A DNA stretch of 64,000 bases, taken from the NCBI GenBank assembly GCA_023443095.1, contig JAEZVV010000100.1, forward strand, positions 6,351 through 70,350, read 5' to 3'. The notes below the pieces were generated by a model. It was not told the DNA's origin, searched no databases, and saw only the letters and a list, made by a program, of their open reading frames with translations. The position numbers and the translations under genes are program-made. Origin of the DNA: Pseudomonadota bacterium. Its GTDB lineage: Bacteria > Pseudomonadota > Gammaproteobacteria > Burkholderiales > Burkholderiaceae_F. Positions 1-7,869 of this stretch are shown piece after piece (positions within the stretch are counted from its first letter, which is position 1; the number at the start of each line of letters is the position of its first letter).

Positions 1-672
1 ACCGTAATTGGTTCGCGCGACGCAACTGACCATGCTTTAGTAATAACAGAGCGAATAGTTAAAGAATTAGTAGAGGCGGGTTTCACGATAGTCAGCGGGC
101 TAGCACTCGGAATCGATGCGACCGCACATGCAGCCGCAATTAAAGCTGGAGGGAAAACCATCGCCGTAATGCCGTGCGGACTTGAAACCATCACGCCAAA
201 AACGAACTCACGGCTAGCAAAGGAGATCATTGAGTCTGGCGGAGCCCTCGTTTCTGAATACCCGTACAAAGCCGTGCCGTATCCGTCAAATTTTGTTGAC
301 CGCGATACGACACAAGCAGCTTTTTCGTCCGGAGTAGTGCTAATTCAAAGCGGGACCCGTGGAGGAAGCATGCACGCCAGCAGGGCAGCGATTGAAATTC
401 AGCGCCCACTGATTGTCGTGGAGCCAACCAAGCACGATGCAGCATTTAACCGACTCAAAGTAGACGCGAATCTTGCACTCATTAACGGCGACGCATACGA
501 AAAGGCTTCGCTTTTGAGATGTGACGAAAGCTCTCTAGATTATCTTTTCCCCCTGCGATCCAAGGCGGACTACCCGGAAGCTTTTGCGAAGCTCAAGAAC
601 GTGCAACCGAAAGGCGCCCTACCACTGTTGCGAAGACGTAGAAAAATAGAGGCAGCAACCACTTCCGAATAA
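1..672 (+). CDS. DprA/Smf-like Rossmann-fold protein, 5' end cut by window edge
   Basis: The frame is open from the first base, so the start lies outside the window; 223 residues are visible. The first visible residues read TVIGSRDA, followed by VSGLALGID, then AH and TIAVMPCG. This is the nucleotide-binding-like pattern of the DprA/Smf (SLOG-type) family. Classical DprA loads RecA on incoming single-stranded DNA during transformation. Shorter DprA-like proteins also occur in defence and mobile regions. Codon use is A+T-rich (ATT, AAA, GTA, TTA), unlike the genes to the right, which suggests transferred DNA. No C-terminal DprA winged helix is obvious; the tail is basic (LRRRRKIE). The family call is fairly sure, the role is not. 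Confidence 0.75.
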   Translation, partial: TVIGSRDATDHALVITERIVKELVEAGFTIVSGLALGIDATAHAAAIKAGGKTIAVMPCGLETITPKTNSRLAKEIIESGGALVSEYPYKAVPYPSNFVDRDTTQAAFSSGVVLIQSGTRGGSMHASRAAIEIQRPLIVVEPTKHDAAFNRLKVDANLALINGDAYEKASLLRCDESSLDYLFPLRSKADYPEAFAKLKNVQPKGALPLLRRRRKIEAATTSE

Positions 673-997
673 CTCTACAGACTTAGGAAATCGTCGACTT
701 TCCCAAGCATTCATTCTTGTAAAAATCGGCGCATCAAGTCCGAACACTCTCAAAGCAATCCCCGGCACCTGCACCGCGCCTTCCATCAGCACTCTCGCGC
801 TGCGACTCATGACGGCCTTGCTCACGACCCATTCGACGTTGACCAGTTTGGCTTCTGCGCCCATGCGCAGGGTGCCGACAACGCAGGTCTTCTCGAAGAG
901 GTCGACGGCCTCAAAATCGGCATCAATCTCCTCGGACTGCTCGGTACCGGGTGTAGCCGATACCACTCTCCCGAACGAACACGGGATCCCAAGCGGA
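673..997. other. 325-base gap at a composition boundary, no confident gene
   Basis: This stretch separates the A+T-rich DprA-like gene from icmF. The first 50 or so bases are A+T-rich and the rest rises toward the host composition. A reverse-strand open frame covering 619-966 could encode 115 residues, but it runs into the DprA-like gene and shows no family I recognise with confidence. No inverted repeats, attachment site or transposase remnant could be identified by eye. Confidence 0.5.
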
Positions 998-3900
998 TCA
1001 CATGCTCCTCCGGTACTGCCCCCCTACCTCGAACAGCGCCGCAGTGATCTGACCCAGGCTGCAGCAGCGCACCGCGTCCATCAGCACGGCGAAAACGTTG
1101 TTGTTGTTCATCGCAGCCTGCTGGAGGCGTTCCAAGGCGGCGGGCGCCTCGACCGCGTGGCGGGCATGGAAGTCGGCCAGCCGCGCGAGCTGGCTCTGCT
1201 TTTCTTCCGCGGTCGAGCGGGCCAGTTCGATGGCCTGAGGGGCCGCCTCGCCGTGCGGCGCGCGGAAGGTGTTGACCCCGACGATGGGGTAGTCGCCCGT
1301 GTGTTTGAGGTGTTCGTAGTGCAGTGATTCTTCCTGGATCTTGCCGCGCTGGTAGCCGAGTTCCATCGCGCCCAGCACGCCGCCGCGTTCGGAGATCGCT
1401 TCGAACTCCTTCAGCACCGCCTCTTCGACCAGCTCGGTCAGCTCGTCGATGATGAAGCTGCCCTGGTTCGGATTTTCGTTTTTCGCCAGGCCCCACTCGC
1501 GGTTGATGACGAGCTGGATCGCCATCGCGCGGCGCACGCTGTCTTCGGTGGGGGTGGTGATCGCTTCGTCGTAGGCGTTGGTGTGCAGGCTGTTGGCGTT
1601 GTCGTAGGTGGCGATCAGCGCCTGCAGCGTGGTGCGGATGTCGTTGAACTGGATCTCCTGCGCATGCAGGCTGCGGCCGCTGGTCTGACAGTGGTACTTG
1701 AGCTTCTGGCTGCGTTCGTTGGCGCCGTAGCGGTCCCGCATCGCCACCGCCCAGATGCGGCGCGCCACCCGCCCCAGCACCGTGTATTCGGGGTCCATGC
1801 CGTTACTGAAAAAGAAGCTGAGGTTGGGCGCGAAATCGTCGATGGCCATGCCGCGCGCCAGATACGCCTCCACGTACGTGAAGCCGTTGGCGAGCGTGAA
1901 GGCGAGCTGGCTGATCGGGTTGGCCCCGGCTTCGGCGATGTGATAGCCGCTGATGCTCACCGAATAGAAGTTGCGCACCTCGTGCGCCACGAACCACTGC
2001 TGGATGTCGCCCATCACCTTCAAGGAAAACTCGGTCGAAAAGATGCAGGGGTTCTGGCCCTGGTCTTCCTTGAGGATGTCGGCCTGCACTGTGCCGCGCA
2101 CGTGGGTCAGCACCCAGGCGCGGATCGTGGCCGCTTCGTCGGCCGACGGGTCGCGGCCCGGGTCGCGCTTGAACTGCTCGCGCCGCTGGTCGATCGCGGT
2201 GTTCAGGAACATTGCCAGGATGGTCGGCGCCGGGCCGTTGATCGTCATGCTGACGCTGGTATTGGGCGCGCAGAGGTCGAAGCCCGAATACAGCACCTTC
2301 ATGTCGTCGAGCGTGGCGATGCTCACACCGCTGTTGCCGACCTTGCCGATGATGTCGGGGCGGGGGTCGGGGTCGTGGCCGTAGAGGGTGACGCTGTCGA
2401 AAGCCGTGCTCAGGCGTTTGGCCGGCATGCCTTCGGAGAGCAGCTTGAAGCGACGGTTGGTGCGGAAGGCGTCGCCTTCGCCCGCGAACATGCGGGTGGG
2501 GTCTTCGTTCTCGCGTTTGAAGGCGAACACGCCTGCGGTGTAAGGGAAGCGGCCGGGAAGGTTTTCGAGTAGCAGCCACTTGAGGCGCTCGCCTTCGTCT
2601 TCAAAACGCGGCAGCGCCACCTTGCGCACCTTGGTGCCCGACAGCGACGTGGTGGTGAGCGCGGTGCGGACCTCCTGCCCGCGGACCTGGACCACGTAGT
2701 CGTCGCCGCCGTAGGCGCGCTGCAGCTCGTCCCATTGCGCCAGCAACTGGCGGCTGTGAACGTCGAGCCTGGCCTCGCGCGCCTGCGCCAGCGCTTCGAG
2801 ACCGGCGTTGTGTTCGCCGCATTCGGCTTCGAGCATGGCGCGTGCCGCGCGCAGCTGCTGGCGCTCGCGCGCCAGCCGGGCCTGATCGGCGGCGCGGCGC
2901 TTGTAGCCGCGAACGGCTTCGGCGATTTCGGCCAGGTAGCGGCTGCGCGAGGGCGGCACGATCGCCACCTGCTGCGTGCTGTGGCGGCTGGCCACGCGCG
3001 GCAGCGTCGATTCCCGCACCCTCAGGCCCAGCTCGGCCAGGCGCGGCAGCAACGCCTGGTAGAGCGCGGTCACGCCGTCGTCGTTGAAGCGGGCGGCCTG
3101 GGTGCCGAACACCGGCATCCGGTCCGGGCTCTGGCCGAAATCGCCGCGGTTGCGCTGGACCTGCTTGGCCACGTCGCGCAAGGCGTCGAGAGCGCCCTTG
3201 CGGTCGAACTTGTTGATCGCGACGAAATCGGCGAAGTCGAGCATGTCGATCTTCTCGAGCTGGCTGGCGGCGCCGTATTCGGGCGTCATCACGTACAGGC
3301 TCGCGTCGACGAGCGGAACGATGGCGGCGTTGCCCTGGCCGATGCCGGAGGTTTCGACCAGCACCAGGTCGAAGCCCGCGGCCTTGCAGGCGGCGATCAC
3401 CTCGGGCAGGGCGGTCGAGATCTCGCTGCCGGCAGCGCGCGTGGCGAGGCTGCGCATGAAAACGCGCGGCCCGACCTGCCAGGGGCCGATCGCGTTCATA
3501 CGAATGCGGTCGCCGAGCAGGGCGCCGCCGCTCTTGCGGCGGCTGGGATCGATGCTGATCACGGCAATCTCGAGCGAATCGCCCTGGTCGAGCCGCAGGC
3601 GGCGGATCAGTTCGTCGGTGAGGCTGCTCTTGCCGGCGCCGCCGGTGCCGGTGATGCCGAGCACCGGCACGCGCACGGTGGCCGCGGCCGCACGCAGCGC
3701 CTGCCGCAGCTCGTTCGAGGCGGCGCCGTTTTCGAGCGCAGTGATGATCTGCGCCAGCGCACGCCAGCGGCGACCGGTGTCGGGCTCTTGCAGCGGTGCC
3801 GCCGTGGTGGGCGCGAGCCGGGCCAGGTCCTGGTCGGCGGCGGCGACGATGGCGCCGATCATGCCTTGCAGGCCTAGCCTCTGGCCGTCTTCGGGCGAGA

Positions 3901-4282
3901 AAATGTGGCTCACGCCGTAGTCGTGCAACGCGGCGATCTCGGCCGGGACGATCACCCCGCCGCCGCCGCCGAAGACCTTGATGCCGGCGCCGCCGCGCGC
4001 GCGCAGGAGGTCGAGCATGTAGGTGAAGAACTCGACGTGGCCGCCCTGGTAGCTGCTCACCGCGATGCCTTGCACGTCTTCCTGCAGTGCGGCGGTGACG
4101 ATTTCGTCGACCGAGCGGTTGTGGCCGAGGTGGATCACCTCGACCCCCATGCCCTGCAGGATGCGCCGCATGATGTTGATGCTGGCGTCGTGGCCGTCGA
4201 ACAGGCTGGCGGCAGTGACAAAACGCAGCTTGTTCGCCGGGCGGTAGTTCGCCAGGTTCGGGGCGAGCGAAAGATCGGTCAT
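998..4282 (-). CDS. icmF: fused isobutyryl-CoA mutase IcmF
   Basis: IcmF interconverts isobutyryl-CoA and n-butyryl-CoA using adenosylcobalamin; family members also act on isovaleryl/pivalyl-CoA. The 1094 residues match the family length. An N-terminal B12-binding domain (about 18-150) has the lower-ligand histidine H31 in DGHDAS and the glycine run FGGGGGV near 104-110. A MeaB-like G-protein chaperone follows, with P-loop GITGTGGAGKS at 209-219 and NKFD further on. The C-terminal half is the mutase barrel; its FPYTAGVFAF segment is typical of IcmF rather than methylmalonyl-CoA mutase. The ATG at 4282 gives the usual N-terminus. It is transcribed alone, away from the dedA gene, with a palindrome in the intergenic space. 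Points to branched-chain or short-chain acyl-CoA catabolism. Confidence 0.95.
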   Translation of the reverse strand: MTDLSLAPNLANYRPANKLRFVTAASLFDGHDASINIMRRILQGMGVEVIHLGHNRSVDEIVTAALQEDVQGIAVSSYQGGHVEFFTYMLDLLRARGGAGIKVFGGGGGVIVPAEIAALHDYGVSHIFSPEDGQRLGLQGMIGAIVAAADQDLARLAPTTAAPLQEPDTGRRWRALAQIITALENGAASNELRQALRAAAATVRVPVLGITGTGGAGKSSLTDELIRRLRLDQGDSLEIAVISIDPSRRKSGGALLGDRIRMNAIGPWQVGPRVFMRSLATRAAGSEISTALPEVIAACKAAGFDLVLVETSGIGQGNAAIVPLVDASLYVMTPEYGAASQLEKIDMLDFADFVAINKFDRKGALDALRDVAKQVQRNRGDFGQSPDRMPVFGTQAARFNDDGVTALYQALLPRLAELGLRVRESTLPRVASRHSTQQVAIVPPSRSRYLAEIAEAVRGYKRRAADQARLARERQQLRAARAMLEAECGEHNAGLEALAQAREARLDVHSRQLLAQWDELQRAYGGDDYVVQVRGQEVRTALTTTSLSGTKVRKVALPRFEDEGERLKWLLLENLPGRFPYTAGVFAFKRENEDPTRMFAGEGDAFRTNRRFKLLSEGMPAKRLSTAFDSVTLYGHDPDPRPDIIGKVGNSGVSIATLDDMKVLYSGFDLCAPNTSVSMTINGPAPTILAMFLNTAIDQRREQFKRDPGRDPSADEAATIRAWVLTHVRGTVQADILKEDQGQNPCIFSTEFSLKVMGDIQQWFVAHEVRNFYSVSISGYHIAEAGANPISQLAFTLANGFTYVEAYLARGMAIDDFAPNLSFFFSNGMDPEYTVLGRVARRIWAVAMRDRYGANERSQKLKYHCQTSGRSLHAQEIQFNDIRTTLQALIATYDNANSLHTNAYDEAITTPTEDSVRRAMAIQLVINREWGLAKNENPNQGSFIIDELTELVEEAVLKEFEAISERGGVLGAMELGYQRGKIQEESLHYEHLKHTGDYPIVGVNTFRAPHGEAAPQAIELARSTAEEKQSQLARLADFHARHAVEAPAALERLQQAAMNNNNVFAVLMDAVRCCSLGQITAALFEVGGQYRRSM

Positions 4283-4344
4283 GGCTAGTCTCCGGAGCGG
4301 CGCCGTCTGCTGCGGCGCGCGCGGTGGACCTAAGCTATCTGCCG

Positions 4345-4361
4345 CTTACGTTAACGTCAAG
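4345..4361. promoter_or_regulatory. palindromic operator candidate upstream of icmF
   Basis: The perfect palindrome ACGTTAACGT (4348-4357) lies about 65 bases upstream of the icmF start. On the reverse strand it is flanked as TTGACGTTAACGTAA, where TTGACG can serve as a -35 box, with TAGCTT 17 bases on as a possible -10. The shape resembles operators described for LiuR-like MerR regulators of branched-chain acyl-CoA catabolism, which would suit icmF. The regulator assignment is inference; no such regulator gene is in the window. Confidence 0.45.
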
Positions 4362-4458
4362 GAAACTACCTAGGCCGCGCTGCGGTGCAAAGTATCGTGC
4401 GGCGGGCACCGCGGCACGGCGCTCGTTATCCTTGGACGGCCGTTTCCCGGGGCCATGC

Positions 4459-5046
4459 ATGAATCTGCAGTTTATTGTCGAACACTACGGTTACGCGGCG
4501 GTCTTCGCTGCCGCCATCTTCGAGGGCGAGACCCTCTACGTGATCGGCGCTTTCATGGCTCACCTGGGCTACCTCAAGCTGCCGCTGGTGATGGCGGCCG
4601 CCGCGGCCGGTGCCTTTGTCGGCGACAACCTCTGGTTCTGGCTCGGCCGCCGCCGTGGCCCGGCGCTGCTGGCGCGGTTTCCGCGGGTGGCGGCCGCCGT
4701 GCCCAAGGTCGACGCGATGATCGCTCGCTGGCGCTTCGGCGCGGTGGTGATGCTGCGTTTCGCCGTGGGGCTGCGCACCGCCGGCCCGGCGATCGTCGGC
4801 ATGGGCCGGATGCCGGTGTGGGAGTTCATGGCCGCCAACGCAGTGGGCGCGCTGCTGTGGGCCGCCGTCGTCGGCATGCTGGGCTGGTTCTTCGGCGCCG
4901 CTGCCGAACGCTGGCTGGGCGACATCAAGGCTCTGGAAGAAATTGCCATCGGCGTGGTGGCGCTGCTGCTGCTCCTGGTGCCGGTACTGCGCGTGGTGCT
5001 GCGCCGCCTGCACGCCAGGGCCAGCCATTCGGAGGATGTGTTGTGA
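4459..5046 (+). CDS. DedA family membrane protein
   Basis: This is a 195-residue integral inner-membrane protein of the DedA/SNARE-associated family, whose members include flippases recycling undecaprenyl phosphate or phosphatidylethanolamine. Visible marks are FEGETLYVIGAF near the N-terminus, GDNLWFWLGRRRG around 55, and FAVGLRTAGPAIVGMGRM in the middle, followed by a C-terminal hydrophobic helix. The ATG at 4459 was chosen over an in-frame upstream start (4324) because the extra 45 residues are basic and unlike the family. Its stop overlaps the start of the response regulator (GTGA), so the two are translationally coupled. The link to an envelope-sensing two-component system fits a role in envelope lipid homeostasis; the exact substrate is unknown. 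Confidence 0.88.
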   Translation: MNLQFIVEHYGYAAVFAAAIFEGETLYVIGAFMAHLGYLKLPLVMAAAAAGAFVGDNLWFWLGRRRGPALLARFPRVAAAVPKVDAMIARWRFGAVVMLRFAVGLRTAGPAIVGMGRMPVWEFMAANAVGALLWAAVVGMLGWFFGAAAERWLGDIKALEEIAIGVVALLLLLVPVLRVVLRRLHARASHSEDVL

Positions 5047-5702
5047 GACTGCTGCTGGTGGAAGACGACGCCATGATCGGCGAAAGCGTGGCCGAAGGTC
5101 TGAAGGCCGAGGGATACGCGGTGGACTGGGTGCGCGACGGCCGCTCGGCCCTGGCCGCACTCGAGACCACGCCTTTTTCCCTGGTCGTGCTCGACCTCGG
5201 CCTGCCCGGCAAGGACGGCATCGCCGTGCTCGAGGAGCTGCGTACGCGCCGGCTCGACACCCCGGTGCTGGTGGCCACCGCGCGCGACACCGTGGGCGAC
5301 CGCGTCAAGGGGCTGGACGCTGGCGCCGACGACTACCTGATCAAGCCCTTCGACCTCGACGAACTCGCGGCCCGGGTGCGCGCCCTGCTGCGCCGCGCCG
5401 CCGGCCGCGCCGAGCCGGTGATCGAACGCGGCCGCCTGCGCATCACGCCGTCGACGCGCGAAGTCACCTTCGACGACAAGCCGGTGGTGCTCTCGTCCAA
5501 GGAATACACCTTGCTTGCCGCCCTGGCCGAGCGGCCCGGCATGGTCCTGTCGCGCTCGCAGCTCGAAGAAAAACTTTATAGCTGGGACTCGAGCATCGGC
5601 AGCAACGCGGTCGAAGTCCATATCCACCACCTGCGCAAGAAGCTCGCCGACGACGCGATCAAAAACGTGCGCGGCGTCGGCTACGTGCTCAACGACGCCT
5701 GA
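5043..5702 (+). CDS. OmpR/QseB-family DNA-binding response regulator
   Basis: This 219-residue regulator has a receiver domain (1-115) with acidic pocket E7-D8-D9, phosphoacceptor D51 in VVLDLGLPGKDG and K101 in the conserved KPF, then a winged-helix OmpR-type output domain ending HHLRKKL...VRGVGYVL. The subgroup resembles QseB/PmrA/TctD. The start is a GTG at 5043 inside the stop region of dedA, a 4-base overlap. The likely partner kinase is at 6550-7857, two genes further on, with TfoX_N and VOC genes in between. A TTAAG-N6-TTAAG box before the DegP-type protease at 10458 is a plausible target of a regulator of this kind; that is inference. Confidence 0.93.
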   Translation: MRLLLVEDDAMIGESVAEGLKAEGYAVDWVRDGRSALAALETTPFSLVVLDLGLPGKDGIAVLEELRTRRLDTPVLVATARDTVGDRVKGLDAGADDYLIKPFDLDELAARVRALLRRAAGRAEPVIERGRLRITPSTREVTFDDKPVVLSSKEYTLLAALAERPGMVLSRSQLEEKLYSWDSSIGSNAVEVHIHHLRKKLADDAIKNVRGVGYVLNDA

Positions 5703-5728
5703 CACGCGCCGCCAACCCGGGAGCTGAG

Positions 5729-6085
5729 ATGGCATCGGATGCGAGTTTCATCGACTACGTGCGCGACCAGATCGGCGCCGCCGGCACGATCGAGTTCCGG
5801 AAGATGTTCGGCGAATACGCCGTGTATTGCGACGGCAAGGTGGTGGCCCTGGTCTGCGACAACCAGCTCTTCCTCAAACCCACGGTAGCGGGCCGCGCCG
5901 CCCTGGGCGCCGTGGTCGAAGCGCCGCCCTACCCGGGCGCCAAGCCGTATTTCCTGGTCCAGGAGCAGCTCGACGACCGCGGGACGATCACCGACCTGGT
6001 CCGCCGGACCGCCGACGAACTGCCCCTGCCCCGCCCCAAGAAACCCGGGGCGAAGCGCCCCGCCACCCGGACCCCGGCACCATGA
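5729..6085 (+). CDS. TfoX N-terminal domain protein
   Basis: A 118-residue protein that matches the TfoX N-terminal domain along most of its length: RKMFGEYAVYCDGKVVALV near 24-42, then QLFLKPT and PYPGAKPYFLV. The tail is Pro/Lys/Arg-rich. Stand-alone TfoX_N proteins have no assigned biochemical role; full TfoX/Sxy regulates competence genes with CRP, but that needs the C-terminal domain, which is absent here. Only 26 bases separate it from the response regulator, and its stop overlaps the following VOC gene start (ATGA), so it is part of the same operon. Confidence 0.85.
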   Translation: MASDASFIDYVRDQIGAAGTIEFRKMFGEYAVYCDGKVVALVCDNQLFLKPTVAGRAALGAVVEAPPYPGAKPYFLVQEQLDDRGTITDLVRRTADELPLPRPKKPGAKRPATRTPAP

Positions 6086-6474
6086 AATTCGGCTACACCA
6101 TCGTCTACGTGGAATCGGTTCCGACCACGCTCGAGTTCTATCGCGCCGCTTTCGGCTTCGAGACCCGCTTCCTGCACGAGTCCGGCCAATACGGCGAACT
6201 CGAGACCGGCGCCACCACCCTGGCCTTCGCCTCCCACGCCATGGGCGAGCTCAACCTCGGCAGCCGCTACCAGAGGATCGACGCCGAGGCCGATCCCTTA
6301 GGAGTCGAACTCGCCTTCGTCACTGACGACGTCGCCGCCGCCTACGAACGCGCCCTGGGCGCCGGCGCCCGGTCCTTGCACGCGCCGGCGCGCAAGCCCT
6401 GGGGCCAGACCGTCGCCTACGTGCAGGCCAGCGACGGTTCGCTGATCGAGCTCTGCTCGCCGATGGGCGGCTGA
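6082..6474 (+). CDS. VOC (glyoxalase/bleomycin-resistance) family protein
   Basis: A 130-residue single vicinal-oxygen-chelate protein: N-terminal YTIVYVESVPTTLEFYRAAFGFE, and C-terminal GQTVAYVQASDGSLIELCSP with the late acidic ligand position. VOC proteins bind a divalent metal and act as lyases, isomerases, dioxygenases or drug-binding proteins. The sequence does not say which; this type is often labelled glyoxalase but lacks proof of that activity. The start overlaps the TfoX_N stop by 4 bases. Its place inside a two-component operon suggests co-expression with envelope-stress signalling rather than a separate catabolic role. Confidence 0.85.
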   Translation: MKFGYTIVYVESVPTTLEFYRAAFGFETRFLHESGQYGELETGATTLAFASHAMGELNLGSRYQRIDAEADPLGVELAFVTDDVAAAYERALGAGARSLHAPARKPWGQTVAYVQASDGSLIELCSPMGG

Positions 6475-6549
6475 GCCGGTCCGGCCACCGCTCTCGGGCA
6501 CCCTCCCCTTACCCGGCGACGCCTCGCCTCTTTCCCGTCCTCTGCCGCC

Positions 6550-7857
6550 ATGCATTCGATCCGTCGCCGCCTGCTTCTCACCCTGATCGGCGCCCTGCTT
6601 GCGGCCGGGATGGGGGCCGCCATCGGCACTTTTTTTTCGGCCCAGGTCGAAATCGACGCCCTGCTCGACGGCGAGCTGCAGCAGGTCGCCCTGTCGCTGC
6701 GCGACCACGCCAGCATCGATCTCAACCGCCTGCAGCGCGCGGGTGAATCGCCCGAGCACCGGGTTCTGGTCCAGATCATCGACCCGGCCAACAACCGCAT
6801 CTACCTCTCTCGCCCGGCGCCGGCACTGCCGATGGCCGAAGGCCCGGGTTATTCGACCATCAACCATGCCGGCGGGCGCTGGCGCATGTTTTCGGTGGCG
6901 GCGGGCGACCAGGTGATCCAGGTGGCGCAGCCCACGGCGCTGCGCACCGAACTGGCGGTGGCCGCGGCCTGGCGCATCCTGATGCCGGTGCTGGTGCTCC
7001 TGCCTTTCATCGGTGTGGCGGTGTGGTTCATGGTCGGCCAGGGGCTGGCGCCGCTCAACCGGGTGGCCAAGGCCGTGGGTCGGCGCAGCCCGACCTCGCT
7101 CGAACCCCTGCCCACCCGCGACCTGCCCGAAGAGCTCGAGCCGCTGGTAGGTGCGCTCAACGACCTGCTCAGCCGCCTGGGGCAGAGCTTCGATACCCAG
7201 CGCCGCTTCGCCGCCGACGCCGCGCACGAGCTGCGCACCCCGCTCACCGCGCTCACCTTGCAGATCCAGCTGGCTGAACGCGCCGCCACGCCCGAAGACC
7301 GCGCGCGGTCGTTCACGCGCCTCAAGGAAGGGGTGAAACGCGCCACCCGCCTGGTGCAGCAGCTGCTGACGATGGCGCGGCTCGACCCCGATGCGGCCGA
7401 CAAGCCGGCCGAGCGGGTCGAACTCGACCGGCTGGCCGCGAGCGTGGCCGACGAGCTGCATCCGCTCGCCGACCAGAAACACATCGCGATCAGCACCCGG
7501 CTCTCGCCGGCTGCGGTCTCCGGCGCCGAAGACGCCTTGCGCCTGCTCGCCAACAACCTGGTCGACAACGCGATCCGCTACACCCCCGAGGGCGGCCGGA
7601 TCGAGGTCCGGGTGGCGCGGGAAGACGGCAAGTCGGTGCTGGAAGTCGCCGACAACGGCCCCGGCGTGCCTCCCGAGGAACGCAGCCGGGTGTTCGACCG
7701 CTTCTACCGCGCCGTCGGCACCGAAGTGCCGGGCAGCGGCCTGGGGCTGGCGATCGTGCACCAGGTGGCGTCCCTGCACGGCGGCATCGCCGTGCTCACC
7801 GACGGGCTCGACGGCCGTGGCGTCACGGTGCGGATCGTGATGCCGGCGATCGACTGA
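6550..7857 (+). CDS. sensor histidine kinase, QseC/TctE-like
   Basis: A 435-residue membrane sensor. A transmembrane helix at about 8-30 and another at 140-162 bracket a periplasmic sensor of roughly 110 residues. The dimerisation/phosphoacceptor domain has AADAAHELRTPLTAL with H226. The ATP-binding domain shows NNLVDNAIRYTP, DNGPGVP and GSGLGLAI. It is the probable partner of the regulator at 5043, from which it is separated by the TfoX_N and VOC genes and a 75-base gap. QseC-type kinases use an N-terminal sensor of this size. The signal is not deducible. Confidence 0.92.
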   Translation: MHSIRRRLLLTLIGALLAAGMGAAIGTFFSAQVEIDALLDGELQQVALSLRDHASIDLNRLQRAGESPEHRVLVQIIDPANNRIYLSRPAPALPMAEGPGYSTINHAGGRWRMFSVAAGDQVIQVAQPTALRTELAVAAAWRILMPVLVLLPFIGVAVWFMVGQGLAPLNRVAKAVGRRSPTSLEPLPTRDLPEELEPLVGALNDLLSRLGQSFDTQRRFAADAAHELRTPLTALTLQIQLAERAATPEDRARSFTRLKEGVKRATRLVQQLLTMARLDPDAADKPAERVELDRLAASVADELHPLADQKHIAISTRLSPAAVSGAEDALRLLANNLVDNAIRYTPEGGRIEVRVAREDGKSVLEVADNGPGVPPEERSRVFDRFYRAVGTEVPGSGLGLAIVHQVASLHGGIAVLTDGLDGRGVTVRIVMPAID

Positions 7858-7869
7858 AGCCGGCCGCGC

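Noticed and set aside
619..966. 115-residue reverse open frame next to icmF
   Set aside because: Overlaps the DprA-like gene and straddles the composition break; a faint hotdog-like strand pattern is not sufficient.
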